Below, one piece after another: positions 42,225-51,604 of a DNA stretch of 64,000 bases (within the stretch, counting starts at the first letter, position 1; each line of letters starts with the position of its first letter). A program made the position numbers and the translations under genes. Below the pieces are notes generated by a model, which was given only the letters and a program-made list of their open reading frames with translations, searched no databases and was not told the DNA's origin. This DNA is from Xanthobacteraceae bacterium (GTDB lineage Bacteria > Pseudomonadota > Alphaproteobacteria > Rhizobiales > Xanthobacteraceae), in contig JALHMF010000010.1 of the NCBI GenBank assembly GCA_022844205.1, forward strand, positions 1 to 64,000, given 5' to 3'.

Positions 42225-42274
42225 GCTAGGCTTCCTCACCGTTTCAAAAACCAAGAACGAAACCGGAGGAAGTC

Positions 42275-42682
42275 ATGTTGAAGTCCGCCATCGCCGCCGC
42301 CATCGTATTCGCACTCGCGCTGCCCGCCGCAGCCCAGCAGCCCCCGGCTGCCGCCACCACCGCGCCCACGATCAAGCGCACGCCGCTGCAAAAATTCGAT
42401 GTGCCCAATACAAACCTGGAAACCGTGATCGGCATCGCCGAGGTCGTGCCGAATGTGTTCATCGGCAAGCACACCCATCCCGGTCCGGAGTCGGGCTATA
42501 TCCTCGACGGCGAGCTGACGCTGCTGATCGACGGACAGCCGGAGAGAGTGCTGAAGATCGGCGACAGCTACCAGATTCCGTCCGGCGCCGTGCATGACGG
42601 AAAGTCCGGGGCAAACGGCGCCAAGGTGATCGCCACCTATGTGGTGGAGAAGGGCAAGCCGCTCGCGACACCTGTGAAATAA
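42275..42682 (+). CDS. Secreted cupin-domain protein
   Basis: 135 residues: signal peptide MLKSAIAAAIVFALALPAAAQ and one cupin_2 barrel with the metal-binding GKHTHPGPESGYILDGE and IPSGAVHDG histidines. Small periplasmic cupins of this type are common and mostly uncharacterised; metal- or ligand-binding is likely. A GGAGGAAG ribosome site precedes the ATG. Stands alone. Confidence 0.88.
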   Translation: MLKSAIAAAIVFALALPAAAQQPPAAATTAPTIKRTPLQKFDVPNTNLETVIGIAEVVPNVFIGKHTHPGPESGYILDGELTLLIDGQPERVLKIGDSYQIPSGAVHDGKSGANGAKVIATYVVEKGKPLATPVK

Positions 42683-42689
42683 AGGGCGG

Positions 42690-42810
42690 GTTCCAGGCGA
42701 GCGTAAGCGAGACCGGGGGCCCAGGAATCGCTTACGCTAATTTTTTGAATTCAGACTGGATCCCGGCTCGGCTGCTTCGCAGCCGTCCGGGGAACGTCGT
42801 GTCATTCCAT
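42690..42810. repeat. Palindromic repeat with CCGGGG/CCCCGG ends
   Basis: GGTTCCAGGCGAGCGTAAGCGAGACC...GGGCCCAGGAATCGC at the left and CTGGATCCCGGCTCGGCTGC...GCAGCCGTCCGGGGAACG at the right, with an AT-rich centre. Related to the repeats at 36282 and 46405. Confidence 0.65.
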
Positions 42811-42875
42811 TCGGGAATGCCAGCGTCGCGTTCTATTTGTTGCACGTGCGCGCCGGCCTCTGTAAGCGGACGGTC

Positions 42876-43517
42876 ATGTTCACGCTCTACTCAATGCAGC
42901 TTTCGGGAAATTCCTACAAGGTACGTCTGTTATTGGCGCGCCTCGGGGTTCCGTATCGCCTCGTGGAAGTGGACATCCTGAAAGGCGAAACGCGCACGCC
43001 GGAGTTTCTTGCGAAAAATCCCGACGGCCATGTGCCGCTGCTGGAGCTTGAGGGCGGCCATTTGCTCGCGGAATCGAATGCGATCCTCGTCTACCTCGCC
43101 GAGGGCACGCGCTACATGCCCGCCGACAAGCTCGCCCGCGCCGAGGTGCTGCGCTGGATGTTTTTCGAGCAGCATAGCCACGAGCCGGCCATCGCGGCCG
43201 CACGCTTCTGGCTGCATCTCGTGAATGGACGCGAGTTGCGCATAAACGAGATCGACCAGTGGATGGAGCAGGGCTACGCCGCACTCGCGCTGATGGAACG
43301 CCATTTGTCCGCGCACGACTATTTCGTCGGCGATCAGGCAACGGTTGCCGACTTCGCCCTTTATGCCCACACGCATGTCGCGCCCGAGGGTGATTTCGAT
43401 CTCTCCGGGTTCCCGGCGGTTAACGATTGGTTAACGCGTGTTGCAGGAGAGCCGGGGCATGTCGCGATGAATGCAATATCCGGCGCAACGACGCGAATTT
43501 CGCTCTCGCAGGCGTGA
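42876..43517 (+). CDS. Glutathione S-transferase family protein
   Basis: 213 residues: N-terminal thioredoxin-like domain (1-80) with LSGNSYKVRLLLARLGV and HVPLLELEGGHLLAESNAIL (glutathione-binding cis-Pro and ESNAI), and a helical C-terminal domain (85-205) with DYFVGDQATVADFAL. Conjugates or exchanges glutathione; substrate unknown. Start set at ATG 42876 (MFTLYSMQLSGN) in preference to the 13-codon longer frame. Confidence 0.92.
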   Translation: MFTLYSMQLSGNSYKVRLLLARLGVPYRLVEVDILKGETRTPEFLAKNPDGHVPLLELEGGHLLAESNAILVYLAEGTRYMPADKLARAEVLRWMFFEQHSHEPAIAAARFWLHLVNGRELRINEIDQWMEQGYAALALMERHLSAHDYFVGDQATVADFALYAHTHVAPEGDFDLSGFPAVNDWLTRVAGEPGHVAMNAISGATTRISLSQA

Positions 43518-43595
43518 TTCCGACGCCACTTTTCCGTCACAACCCCCGCAAGCGCGCCACGATCCCGTCAAAGCGCCGTCGTCATCACAGGCAAA

Positions 43596-43952
43596 ATGGC
43601 GAACCGCCGGGGGGAAGATTCGGTGACTTGCATGAACGATTTTTCTTCACGGGAACGGAGCACGATCCGCTCCGCCGTTCGCCACAGGATGCTCGGCTCG
43701 GCCTATGCCGAAGCGATGGTGGTGGTCGCACTGGTGTTCTCGATCTGCGTGATCCTTTTTATCATGACGGCCGACGCCGCCTTCGCTGACGCATTCACGC
43801 AGACCGCGCGGCCCGTGCTCGACAACAATGCGCGCAACATCATCGGCGCCTGGGGCATCGCGATCCTTGCCTTCATGTGCGTGCTGACGATGCGGATGCT
43901 CTGGGGCTTTGACCCGCGCCGCACCGCGATGCGCGTGCGCAGACGGCGGTAG
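43596..43952 (+). CDS. Small two-span membrane protein
   Basis: 118 residues with two hydrophobic segments (about 38-60 and 82-102) and a basic C-terminus RRTAMRVRRRR. An alternative start at ATG 43632 gives 106 residues; neither has a strong ribosome site. No family recognised. Isolated gene. Confidence 0.6.
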   Translation: MANRRGEDSVTCMNDFSSRERSTIRSAVRHRMLGSAYAEAMVVVALVFSICVILFIMTADAAFADAFTQTARPVLDNNARNIIGAWGIAILAFMCVLTMRMLWGFDPRRTAMRVRRRR

Positions 43953-43975
43953 AGCCTGACTCTTCCTCTAAAATT

Positions 43976-44059
43976 TGTCATGCCCCGCGGAAGCGGGCAT
44001 CCAGTAATCACCTTGTTCGCTGTGGTTACTGGATCGTCCGCCTTCGCGGATGATGACAT
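43976..44059. repeat. Family B palindromic repeat
   Basis: TGTCATGCCCCGCGGAAGCGGGCATCCAGTAATCAC and GGTTACTGGATCGTCCGCCTTC...GGATGATGACA form an inverted pair upstream of the sugar dehydrogenase gene. Confidence 0.8.
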
Positions 44060-44151
44060 CGATATTCTAAACGCATATTTGATCCGCCGTTCTATGCGGA
44101 ATATGCTAGCGTTTGCTGCGTTGATTTTCCCAGCAGCAAGCGAGAATCATT

Positions 44152-45291
44152 TTGAGAACGCTCATTGGCATTCTGGTGGCGGCATACGCCCTGACCGCGC
44201 CCGCATCGGCCCAGCCAAAATCCGAAGTCATCGCGAGCGGCAAGGCGAAGTTTCGCGCCGACGTCATCGTCAGGGGATTGAGCAATCCGTGGGCGCTGGC
44301 CTTTCTTCCCGAGGGCCGCCTGCTCGTCACCGAGCGAAATGGCAAGATGAGCGTATTCGGGGCGGACGGAAAACCAATCGGTGCTGTCAGCGGCGTGCCG
44401 GAGGTGGCAGCGGCGGGGCAGGGCGGACTGCTCGATGTCGTGCTCGCCCCGGACTACGCAAAATCGCAGCGCATCTATTTTACCTATGCGGAGCCGCGCA
44501 ACGACCGCAAGAACGGAACGGCGGTGGCGAGCGCGAAGCTCGTGGATGAAAAATCGAAACCGCGGCTCGACGATCTTAGAATCATTTTCCGGCAGGAGCC
44601 TTCCTACGGAGGCGGTTTCCATTTCGGCTCGCGCATTGCGATCGCGCGCGACGGAAATTTGTTCGTTACACTCGGCGAGCGGAATCAGAAAACTCCCGCG
44701 CAGGATCTGAGCGAGCATCTCGGCAAGGTCGTCCGCATCGCGCCGGACGGCTCGGTGCCAAAGGACAATCCGTTCATCGGCAAGGCGAACGCCAAGCCGG
44801 AAATCTGGTCCTATGGACACCGCAATCCGCAGTCGGCCGCAATCAATCCTGCCTCCGGAAAACTGTGGATCGTCGAACACGGCGCGCGCGGCGGCGACGA
44901 AATCAACGTGCCGGAAGCGGGCAAGAATTACGGCTGGCCGGTGATCACCTACGGCCGCGATTATTCCGGTATACGGATCGGCGAGGGCACGGCCAAGGAA
45001 GGCATGGAGCAGCCGATTCATTACTGGGACCCGTCGATCGCGCCGTCCGGGATGGCGTTCTATACCGGTGATGCGTTTCCCGGCTGGAAGGGTAATCTCT
45101 TTGTCGGCGCGCTGGTGCTGCAGCACCTTAACCGGCTCGAACTGAACGGCGACAAGATCGTAGGCGAAGAGCGGCTGCTCATCGACATGCGGGAGCGTAT
45201 CCGCGACGTGCGGCAGGCGCCGGACGGCACACTCTGGCTGGTCACCGACAGCCGCGACGGCAAGATCATCAAACTCTCTCCCGCGAAATAA
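44152..45291 (+). CDS. Periplasmic PQQ-dependent sugar dehydrogenase (soluble GDH type)
   Basis: 379 residues: signal peptide MRTLIGILVAAYALTAPASAQ and a six-bladed propeller of the GSDH family, with LSNPWALAFLPEGRLLVTERNGK, GQGGLLDVVLAPDY, YGHRNPQS, EHGARGGDEINV and GKNYGWPVITYG. Oxidises aldose sugars in the periplasm using PQQ; bacterial homologues (Asd/YliI) have broad or unclear specificity. The start is read as TTG 44152 since no ATG fits the signal peptide. Next downstream is a tRNA gene. Confidence 0.9.
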   Translation: MRTLIGILVAAYALTAPASAQPKSEVIASGKAKFRADVIVRGLSNPWALAFLPEGRLLVTERNGKMSVFGADGKPIGAVSGVPEVAAAGQGGLLDVVLAPDYAKSQRIYFTYAEPRNDRKNGTAVASAKLVDEKSKPRLDDLRIIFRQEPSYGGGFHFGSRIAIARDGNLFVTLGERNQKTPAQDLSEHLGKVVRIAPDGSVPKDNPFIGKANAKPEIWSYGHRNPQSAAINPASGKLWIVEHGARGGDEINVPEAGKNYGWPVITYGRDYSGIRIGEGTAKEGMEQPIHYWDPSIAPSGMAFYTGDAFPGWKGNLFVGALVLQHLNRLELNGDKIVGEERLLIDMRERIRDVRQAPDGTLWLVTDSRDGKIIKLSPAK

Positions 45292-45323
45292 TCGGCATAT
45301 TAGGATTTTCCGCGCTCGCCACG

Positions 45324-45352
45324 TTGTCGCTGTCATTTCCGCTTGCTACTTT
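45324..45352 (+). promoter_or_regulatory. Promoter of the tRNA gene
   Basis: TTGTCG (45324-45329), a 17-base spacer and TACTTT (45347-45352) place the transcript start around 45359, a few bases before the mature tRNA end at 45364. Confidence 0.6.
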
Positions 45353-45363
45353 GTAAGTCCGGA

Positions 45364-45439
45364 GGGCCCGTAGCTCAATGGTTAGAGCCGACCGCTCATA
45401 ACGGTCTGGTTGGAGGTTCGAGTCCTCCCGGGCCCACCA
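45364..45439 (+). tRNA. tRNA with CAU anticodon (probably tRNA-Ile2, possibly Met)
   Basis: A complete 76-base cloverleaf with encoded CCA: acceptor GGGCCCG/CGGGCCC, D-arm GCTC...GAGC with an eight-base loop, anticodon arm GACCG-CTCATAA-CGGTC, T-arm GGAGG-TTCGAGT-CCTCC. The anticodon is CAT. The short D-loop is like E. coli tRNA-Ile2, whose C34 is changed to lysidine to read AUA; elongator tRNA-Met is the alternative and cannot be excluded from sequence alone. Confidence 0.95.
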
Positions 45440-45458
45440 ATCGATGGGGAGGCGAACA

Positions 45459-46385
45459 ATGGGACGGAAACTCATTCTCAAGGCCGGCGACGGCCATCAG
45501 CTCGGCGCCTATCGCGCCGATGCCGCGGGAACGGCAAAGGGCCGCGTTGTCGTCATCCAGGAAATTTTCGGCGTTAATCATCATATCCGGAATGTCTGCG
45601 ATCAGATGGCGGCCGCCGGCTACACCGCCATCGCTCCGCAAATCTTCGACCGTATGAACCGCGATTTCGAGAGCGGCTATTCGCAGCCCGAGATCGATCA
45701 TGCGATGGGCTATATCGGCAAACTCGACTGGGTAAAGGTGATGGTGGACATCGAGGCCGCCATCAACAGCCTCAAGGGCGAGGGGCCGGTTGCCGTGATG
45801 GGCTTCTGCCTCGGCGGCACGCTGTCGTTTCTCGCATCGACGAAGTTCAACGGCCTTGCTGGCGCTGTTTGTTATTACGGCGGCGCGATCGCGAAATATG
45901 CCGACAACAAGCCGCGCTGCCCGGTGCTGATGCATTTCGGTGAACTCGACGGCCATATCCCGATGTCGGATGTGAACCTCATTCGCCAGAAGCAGTCGCA
46001 GGCGGAAATCCACGTCTATGGCGGGGCCGGTCATGGCTTCAACTGCGACGAGCGCGGCAGTTTCGAGCCGCAAAGCCAGAAAATTGCCTGGGAGCGCACG
46101 CTCGCCTTCCTCGCCAAGGTATTCGGCAAGCAGGCGCAGCTCATGGATGCGCCGCTGAAAGCCGGTGCCGCCGCGATGCCGGGCGAAGCGAAGAAGTCCG
46201 CGCCGAAATCGGGCCGGATCAAGCGCACCAAAAAAGATGCGAAGGTGGAAAAGAGGGCGCGCAAGAAAGGCGCGAAGAAGGATCATCTCGCTGAGAAGAA
46301 GCGCGTGCAGAAACTCCGCCGCCGCAAATTGAAAGTGAAACGCCGCACCAAGGCGCGGCGGCAGGGGCGGAAAAAGAAGAAGTAG
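45459..46385 (+). CDS. Dienelactone hydrolase with lysine/arginine-rich C-terminal tail
   Basis: 308 residues. Residues 1-225 are a cytoplasmic dienelactone hydrolase: E35 in QEIFG, nucleophile C117 in GFCLGG, D164 in GELDGH and H192 in GAGHGF. Residues about 244-308 form a strongly basic tail of Lys and Arg (for example KSGRIKRTKKDAKVEKRARK), absent from ordinary DLH enzymes of about 220-240 residues and resembling an RNA- or DNA-binding tail. No frameshift is evident. GGGGAGG precedes the ATG, only 19 bases after the tRNA, so the two are probably on one transcript. Confidence 0.88.
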   Translation: MGRKLILKAGDGHQLGAYRADAAGTAKGRVVVIQEIFGVNHHIRNVCDQMAAAGYTAIAPQIFDRMNRDFESGYSQPEIDHAMGYIGKLDWVKVMVDIEAAINSLKGEGPVAVMGFCLGGTLSFLASTKFNGLAGAVCYYGGAIAKYADNKPRCPVLMHFGELDGHIPMSDVNLIRQKQSQAEIHVYGGAGHGFNCDERGSFEPQSQKIAWERTLAFLAKVFGKQAQLMDAPLKAGAAAMPGEAKKSAPKSGRIKRTKKDAKVEKRARKKGAKKDHLAEKKRVQKLRRRKLKVKRRTKARRQGRKKKK

Positions 46386-46404
46386 GTTTTTGGTTGGGGC
46401 TACG

Positions 46405-46535
46405 CTAAAATGACGTTCCCCGGACGGTTGCGAAGTAGCCAAGCCGGGGTCTAGTCCTAATTAACATAAAACGCATTCGAATCCTGGACCCCGGGTCTTC
46501 GCGTGAAGCATTCGCGCCCGCTCGGACCCGTCGTC
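46405..46535. repeat. Palindromic repeat with CCGGGG/CCCCGG ends
   Basis: CGTTCCCCGGACGGTTGCG...AGCCGGGGTCTAGTCC at left, GAATCCTGGACCCCGGGTC...GCTCGGACCCG at right, AT-rich centre; inverted relative of 42690. Confidence 0.65.
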
Positions 46536-46544
46536 TGAGGCCGA

Positions 46545-47684
46545 TTATTTTTTTCGAATAATGGGCGCCGCCTTCTTCAGCGAAGCGATGTCCGTGTAGC
46601 CGATCTGCCCCATGCACTGATGCAGTTCGGTGTTGAGCATATCGAGCGTGAATTTCGGCCCCTTCAGGCCGAGTGCCGCCACCGAATACATCATCGCGCG
46701 GCCGATCAGGCAGAAGTCCGCGCCCGAGGCCAGCGCCTTCACGATGTGCTCGCCGGAGCGGATGCCGCTGTCGAGGATCAGCGGATACTCCGGGCCGACG
46801 GCTTTTCGGATATCTCCGATCACGTCAATCGACGGCGGCAGCGCGCCGAGCTGGCGGCCGCCGTGATTGGAGACGACCACGCCATCGCAGCCGATCTCCT
46901 TCGCTTTCACGCAGTCTTCCACCGACAGTAAACCCTTCGGCAGGATTTTTCCCTTCCAGCGGTCGCGGAGTTTTTTCAGTTCATTCCAGTCGAACCGTCC
47001 CGTCACTTGCGAGGACATGTAGCGCGCCACCGGCATAAAGCCGGTGTTCTTGGAATAGCGCTCCATATTGGCGAAGCGGGGCACGCCCACGCGCAGCGTC
47101 TGGATCGACCAGAGCGGGTGCTTCATCAATTCCCACACAACGCCGGGCGACCAGCGAAAAGGCATGCCGAAATTGTTTCTGATGTCGCGCTGACGGCGTG
47201 GCGGGATCGGTACGTCCACGGTGACGAGCAACGTGTCGTAGCCCGCGGTCTCCGCCCGCGTCACGAGATCGGCGACCATCTCCTCCGCGCGGCCCACATA
47301 GAGCTGGAACCAGGCGTTGTTGGGTGCAATTTGCTTGATCGTTTCCAGCGACGTGCAGGCCGGCGTCGAGATCGTATACGGAATGCCGGCTTCGACGCAG
47401 GCCTTGGCGATCGTTTCCTCCGCGCGCGGCCACATCAGGTTGCCAAGCCCGATGGGCGCGGTCGCGAAGGGCATCGCCCACTTCTTGCCGAACAGGGTGG
47501 TGGAGAGATCGCGGTTCTCGACGTTCACCAGCATCCGCGGCATCAGCATCAGGTCCTCGAACGCCTGCTCGTTCCGCGATACGCCGATCTCGGTGCCGGC
47601 CCCGCCATCGAGATAGTCGAATGCGAATTTAGGCAGCCGCTTCTTGGCGAGCGGGCGGTAGTCGTTGATCGACGCGATGGCCAT
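46545..47684 (-). CDS. FMN-dependent alpha-hydroxyacid oxidase/dehydrogenase
   Basis: 379 residues, full length for the LldD/glycolate-oxidase family. Y24 (FDYLDGGAG), FMN-contacting ATAPIGLGNLMWP and QLYV, catalytic H274 and R277 in SNHGGRQL, and phosphate-binding DSGIRSGEHIVKALASGADFCLIGR. Oxidises L-lactate or another 2-hydroxyacid; electron acceptor (quinone, cytochrome or oxygen) not evident. Start at ATG 47684. It is preceded by a divergent glycosyltransferase gene. Confidence 0.94.
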   Translation of the reverse strand: MAIASINDYRPLAKKRLPKFAFDYLDGGAGTEIGVSRNEQAFEDLMLMPRMLVNVENRDLSTTLFGKKWAMPFATAPIGLGNLMWPRAEETIAKACVEAGIPYTISTPACTSLETIKQIAPNNAWFQLYVGRAEEMVADLVTRAETAGYDTLLVTVDVPIPPRRQRDIRNNFGMPFRWSPGVVWELMKHPLWSIQTLRVGVPRFANMERYSKNTGFMPVARYMSSQVTGRFDWNELKKLRDRWKGKILPKGLLSVEDCVKAKEIGCDGVVVSNHGGRQLGALPPSIDVIGDIRKAVGPEYPLILDSGIRSGEHIVKALASGADFCLIGRAMMYSVAALGLKGPKFTLDMLNTELHQCMGQIGYTDIASLKKAAPIIRKK

Positions 47685-47958
47685 TCTTGAAATCCTGATT
47701 GCGGGGGACGCTTTGAACCTAGCTGGGCGAAAACTCGATAGCGGTTTTTTCAAGCACGCGGAATAGCGGCGGCGGCGCTGCCTTTAATGAGTCAAGGCAT
47801 GCCAAATTTCCTGGCCTTCACCGATTGTTTGCCGCGACTTGCCGGGCGGCGGCCGATTTCACGCGGAAAAAAGAATCTTCATGATGCGGTGAACTTTTTG
47901 CATGGAAAACGATTGATCTTGCAGCGCACAAATAGACCGCCAAAGGAAGAGTACGTCC

Positions 47959-49059
47959 ATGAGAATTGCCCAGATCAGTCCGCTCATGGAGAGCGTTCCT
48001 CCGAAACTCTATGGCGGTACCGAACGGGTGGTCTCTTGGCTCACCGAGGAACTCGTGGCCCTCGGCCACGACGTGACGCTGTTCGCCAGCGGAGACTCGA
48101 TCACCAGCGCTGAACTGGTCAGCTGCACCGATGGGGCGCTGCGCCTGGACCCGAATTGCAAGGATCCGTTCCCGCATCTGATGAAGTCGCTCGACGTGGT
48201 GCGGACAGGGGCTTACGAATTCGACCTACTGCATTTTCACATCGACATTTTCCACTTTCCGGTGTTTCGCCAGATGGCCGCGCGCACGGTGACGACACTG
48301 CACGGGCGGCAGGACTCGACCGATATGGAAGCGCTTTACAGGGCGTTCCCGCAGATGCCGCTTGCGACGATCTCCAACGCGCAGGCGGACTTCATTCCCT
48401 ACGCAAATACGGTGGGCACCGTCTATCACGGGCTGCCGGAAAACATGTTCCGCCCGAATTACCGGCCTCGGGGAAACTATCTTGCCTTCCTTGGACGCAT
48501 TTCCCCGGAAAAACGGCCGGACCGCGCCATCGCGATTGCGCGTGCGGTGGGACTGCCGTTGAAGATCGCGGCCAAGATAGACAAGGTGGACGCGGCCTAT
48601 TTCCGTGACGAAATCGAGCCGCTGCTCGCTGGCGGGGGCGTGGAGTTCATCGGCGAAGTGAACGAGCGCGAGAAACAGGAATTTCTAGGCGAGGCGACGG
48701 CCCTCCTGTTTCCAATCGACTGGCCGGAGCCCTTCGGTCTTGTGATGATCGAGGCGATGGCTTGCGGCACGCCGGTACTGGCATTCAGGAACGGCTCGGT
48801 GCCGGAAATCGTCGATCCCGGCTATACCGGTGAGATCGTCGAGACCGTCGAGGAAGCGGTAAAGGCATTTCCGAAGATCGCCGCCCTCGACCGCCGGATT
48901 GTCCGGCGCACGTTCGAGCAGCGTTTCACATCGGCCCGCATGGCGGAGGACTATGTGAAGCTCTACCGCAAGCTTCTCGCCCGCGACCGCGAGGGCATGC
49001 ACAAGTCGAACGGCCACGCATTGCCGGCCGACAGCGAATTCAGCCTCGTGCAGGTCTGA
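47959..49059 (+). CDS. GT4-family glycosyltransferase
   Basis: 366 residues: GT-B fold with N-terminal AQISPLMESVPPKLYGGTERVVSWLTEEL (acceptor domain) and C-terminal donor domain with FLGRISPEKRPD and the EX7E motif EPFGLVMIEAMACGTPVLA. Transfers a sugar from a nucleotide donor to an unknown acceptor, possibly an exopolysaccharide or stress glycan; no other polysaccharide genes adjoin it. It ends in a good terminator at 49085. Confidence 0.93.
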   Translation: MRIAQISPLMESVPPKLYGGTERVVSWLTEELVALGHDVTLFASGDSITSAELVSCTDGALRLDPNCKDPFPHLMKSLDVVRTGAYEFDLLHFHIDIFHFPVFRQMAARTVTTLHGRQDSTDMEALYRAFPQMPLATISNAQADFIPYANTVGTVYHGLPENMFRPNYRPRGNYLAFLGRISPEKRPDRAIAIARAVGLPLKIAAKIDKVDAAYFRDEIEPLLAGGGVEFIGEVNEREKQEFLGEATALLFPIDWPEPFGLVMIEAMACGTPVLAFRNGSVPEIVDPGYTGEIVETVEEAVKAFPKIAALDRRIVRRTFEQRFTSARMAEDYVKLYRKLLARDREGMHKSNGHALPADSEFSLVQV

Positions 49060-49084
49060 TCCGATCTTTCCAGACTAAATAGAG

Positions 49085-49112
49085 GCGCCGGCGGGCAACT
49101 GTCGGCGCTTTT
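49085..49112 (+). terminator. Terminator of the glycosyltransferase gene
   Basis: Arms GCGCCG (49085-49090) and CGGCGC (49103-49108), then TTTT. Confidence 0.7.
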
Positions 49113-49185
49113 GCTTGCCCAACCTGTCCCGCATCGCTACATAGCGCGAACCAATCCCTCAAGTTTTGATTTGGAGCACGTGGCG

Positions 49186-50841
49186 ATGTCGGCCGGGCAA
49201 TATGCATATCAGATGATCGGTCTGTCCAAGTCCTATCCCGGCGGGAAAAAGGTTCTGGACGGGATTCATCTCTCCTTTTATCGCGACGCCAAGATCGGCG
49301 TGCTGGGCGTCAACGGCTCCGGCAAGTCGACGCTCATGCGCGTCATGGCCGGGCAGGACACCGAATTCATCGGCGAGGCCTTTGCCGCGCCCGGCACGAC
49401 GGTCGGTTATCTACCGCAGGAACCGGCGCTCGATGAAACCAAGAACGTGCGCGAGAACGTAGTGCTGGGCGTCGCCGACAAGCAGGCGCTGCTCGACCGT
49501 TACAACGAAGTCGCCGCCAATTACTCCGACGAGACCGCCGACGAGATGGCGAAGCTGCAGGACCAGATCGAGGCGGAAGGACTGTGGGACCTCGACTCCA
49601 AGGTCGATCAGGCGATGGAAGCACTGCGCTGTCCGCCCGACGACGCCAAGGTGGAAACACTTTCAGGCGGCGAACGGCGCCGCGTCGCGCTCTGCCGTCT
49701 GCTGCTGGAACAGCCGGACCTCCTGTTACTCGACGAGCCGACCAACCATCTCGACGCGGAAACGACCGCGTGGCTTGAAGGCCATCTGCGGCAATATCCG
49801 GGTGCCGTGCTGATCGTCACCCATGACCGTTATTTCTTGGACAATGTGACGAGTTGGATTTTGGAGCTCGATCGCGGCCGCGGGATTCCCTATCAGGGGA
49901 ATTATTCCAGCTGGCTCGTGCAGAAGCAGAAGCGGCTGGAGCAGGAAGGCCGCGAGGAAGAAGCGCGCCAGCGCGCGGTCGAGCGCGAGCGCGAATGGAT
50001 TCAGGCCTCGCCGAAAGCGCGGCAGGCCAAGAACAAGGCGCGCTTCCAGCGCTACGAGGAGCTCGTCAAGAAATCGAACGAGAAGGCGCCACAGACGTCG
50101 CAGATCGTCATTCCATCTGGCGAGCGTCTCGGCCAGAACGTTATCGACGCCGAAGGCCTCGGCAAGAGCTTCGGCGACAAGGTGCTGTTCGAAGACCTCA
50201 CCTTCAAGCTACCGCCGGGAGGCATTGTCGGCGTGATCGGGCCGAACGGTGCGGGCAAGACCACGCTGTTCCGGCTTATCACCGGACAGGAGCAACCGGA
50301 CAAGGGCGAGATCAAGATCGGCGAGTCGGTGAATCTCGGTTACGTCGACCAGAGCCGCGACAGCCTCGACGGTAAGAAGAACGTTTGGGAAGAAATTTCC
50401 GGCGGGCACGACATGGTGATGCTCGGCAAGAAGGAAGTGCCGAGCCGAGGCTATGTCTCCGCGTTCAACTTCAAGGGCGGCGATCAGCAGAAGAAGGTCG
50501 GCTCGCTTTCGGGCGGTGAACGCAACCGCGTGCATCTCGCCAAGATGCTGAAGACGGGCGCCAATGTATTGCTGCTCGACGAGCCGACCAACGATCTTGA
50601 CGTAGATACGCTGCGCGCGCTGGAAGAAGGACTGGAAGATTTCGCCGGCTGCGCCGTGATCATCAGCCATGATCGCTTCTTTCTCGACCGCATCGCGACG
50701 CATATCCTCGCCTTTGAAGGCGATTCACACGTCGAATGGTTCGAAGGAAACTTCGAGGACTACGAGAAGGACAAGATGCGCCGTCTCGGCACCGACTCCG
50801 TGATTCCGAAGCGGATCAAGTACAAGAAGCTGATGCGGTAA
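49186..50841 (+). CDS. ettA: Energy-dependent translational throttle protein EttA
   Basis: 551 residues of an ABC-F protein with two ATPase domains: [20 protein letters not shown] and DEPTNHLD in the first; [20 protein letters not shown] and DEPTNDLD in the second, joined by the PtIM linker ([19 protein letters not shown]...). It binds the ribosomal E site and couples first peptide bond formation to the ATP/ADP ratio. There are no membrane segments. Start at ATG 49186 ([15 protein letters not shown]), as in homologues. Confidence 0.96.
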   Translation: MSAGQYAYQMIGLSKSYPGGKKVLDGIHLSFYRDAKIGVLGVNGSGKSTLMRVMAGQDTEFIGEAFAAPGTTVGYLPQEPALDETKNVRENVVLGVADKQALLDRYNEVAANYSDETADEMAKLQDQIEAEGLWDLDSKVDQAMEALRCPPDDAKVETLSGGERRRVALCRLLLEQPDLLLLDEPTNHLDAETTAWLEGHLRQYPGAVLIVTHDRYFLDNVTSWILELDRGRGIPYQGNYSSWLVQKQKRLEQEGREEEARQRAVEREREWIQASPKARQAKNKARFQRYEELVKKSNEKAPQTSQIVIPSGERLGQNVIDAEGLGKSFGDKVLFEDLTFKLPPGGIVGVIGPNGAGKTTLFRLITGQEQPDKGEIKIGESVNLGYVDQSRDSLDGKKNVWEEISGGHDMVMLGKKEVPSRGYVSAFNFKGGDQQKKVGSLSGGERNRVHLAKMLKTGANVLLLDEPTNDLDVDTLRALEEGLEDFAGCAVIISHDRFFLDRIATHILAFEGDSHVEWFEGNFEDYEKDKMRRLGTDSVIPKRIKYKKLMR

Positions 50842-50867
50842 ACGCTAAGGCGAAGGTGCTTTCGCTA

Positions 50868-50968
50868 TTCCTCATGCTGAGGAGCGCCGATAGGCGCGTC
50901 TCGAAGCATGAGGCCGCCTTCATCCTTCGAGACGCCGCGCTATCGCGCGGCTCCTCAGGATGAGGCGG
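50868..50968. repeat. Palindromic repeat of the CTCCTCAGGATGAGG family
   Basis: CCTCATGCTGAGGAGCGCC...GTCTCGAAGCATGAGG and CCTTCGAGACGCCGCG...GGCTCCTCAGGATGAGG, the reduced form without the two small hairpins. Confidence 0.85.
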
Positions 50969-50982
50969 CTTTCAGCGAATCT

Positions 50983-51540
50983 TTAAACCGTATGACTGAT
51001 CGCCGCGTAATAGGCGCGGGCGTAACCGGCAATCAGGTTCGCCTTGTCCATGCCGTTCACGATGCGCCGGGCCTGCGACCAGTCCTCGGCACGCGCATTG
51101 AAGTAATCGGCGAGTTTCTTGCCGGTGAACATGCCCTTGACCATCCCGGCCAGCAGAATCTTCGCAGCGGTCTTGATCTCCAATGCCTTTTCTGGCCGGT
51201 TCACAAGATCGATGCCGAGGAACTTGCCCATCCTGTCGTAATTCGTGCGCCAAGTGAGTTGCACGAAGCCGCGCCCGAAATAGGTCTGGCCGGTCTGCGG
51301 ATCAGCCACGCCATAGGTTCGCCCGCGCCCGCGCCCATATTCCTCGATGCCTCTGAAGGTGCGGTCGGTTTCGTGATGTGCGGTTCCCAATGCATAAGCG
51401 AGCCAGCGGTCGTCTTGCTTGGAATATTCGCTTTCCCACAAGTCGAGAATGGCGTTGAGGCCATCGACCTGGGTCTGTTTCAAACTGCCGCCAAAAAGAT
51501 GGTTGCGTATATAGTCGTAAAAGAATCGGCGATTGATCAA
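50983..51540 (-). CDS. Lysozyme/GH19-like peptidoglycan hydrolase
   Basis: 185 residues from TTG 51540 (INRRFFYDYIRNHLFGG). It contains HHETDRTFRGIEEYG with the likely catalytic Glu pair and YFGRGFVQLTWRTNYDRMG, the signature of chitinase-19-like phage endolysins. No signal peptide, as in endolysins. It may be a domesticated phage lysin or a cytoplasmic enzyme with other export. AAAGGACAG before the TTG supports this start; the frame is open a further 100 codons but overlaps the divergent transglycosylase gene. Confidence 0.78.
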   Translation of the reverse strand: MINRRFFYDYIRNHLFGGSLKQTQVDGLNAILDLWESEYSKQDDRWLAYALGTAHHETDRTFRGIEEYGRGRGRTYGVADPQTGQTYFGRGFVQLTWRTNYDRMGKFLGIDLVNRPEKALEIKTAAKILLAGMVKGMFTGKKLADYFNARAEDWSQARRIVNGMDKANLIAGYARAYYAAISHTV

Positions 51541-51604
51541 TGTCTGTCCTTTCCGGTTTTGGAAAAGGACAATTCTAGGTTCGCCGCAAACGACGGGGAT
51601 AAGA

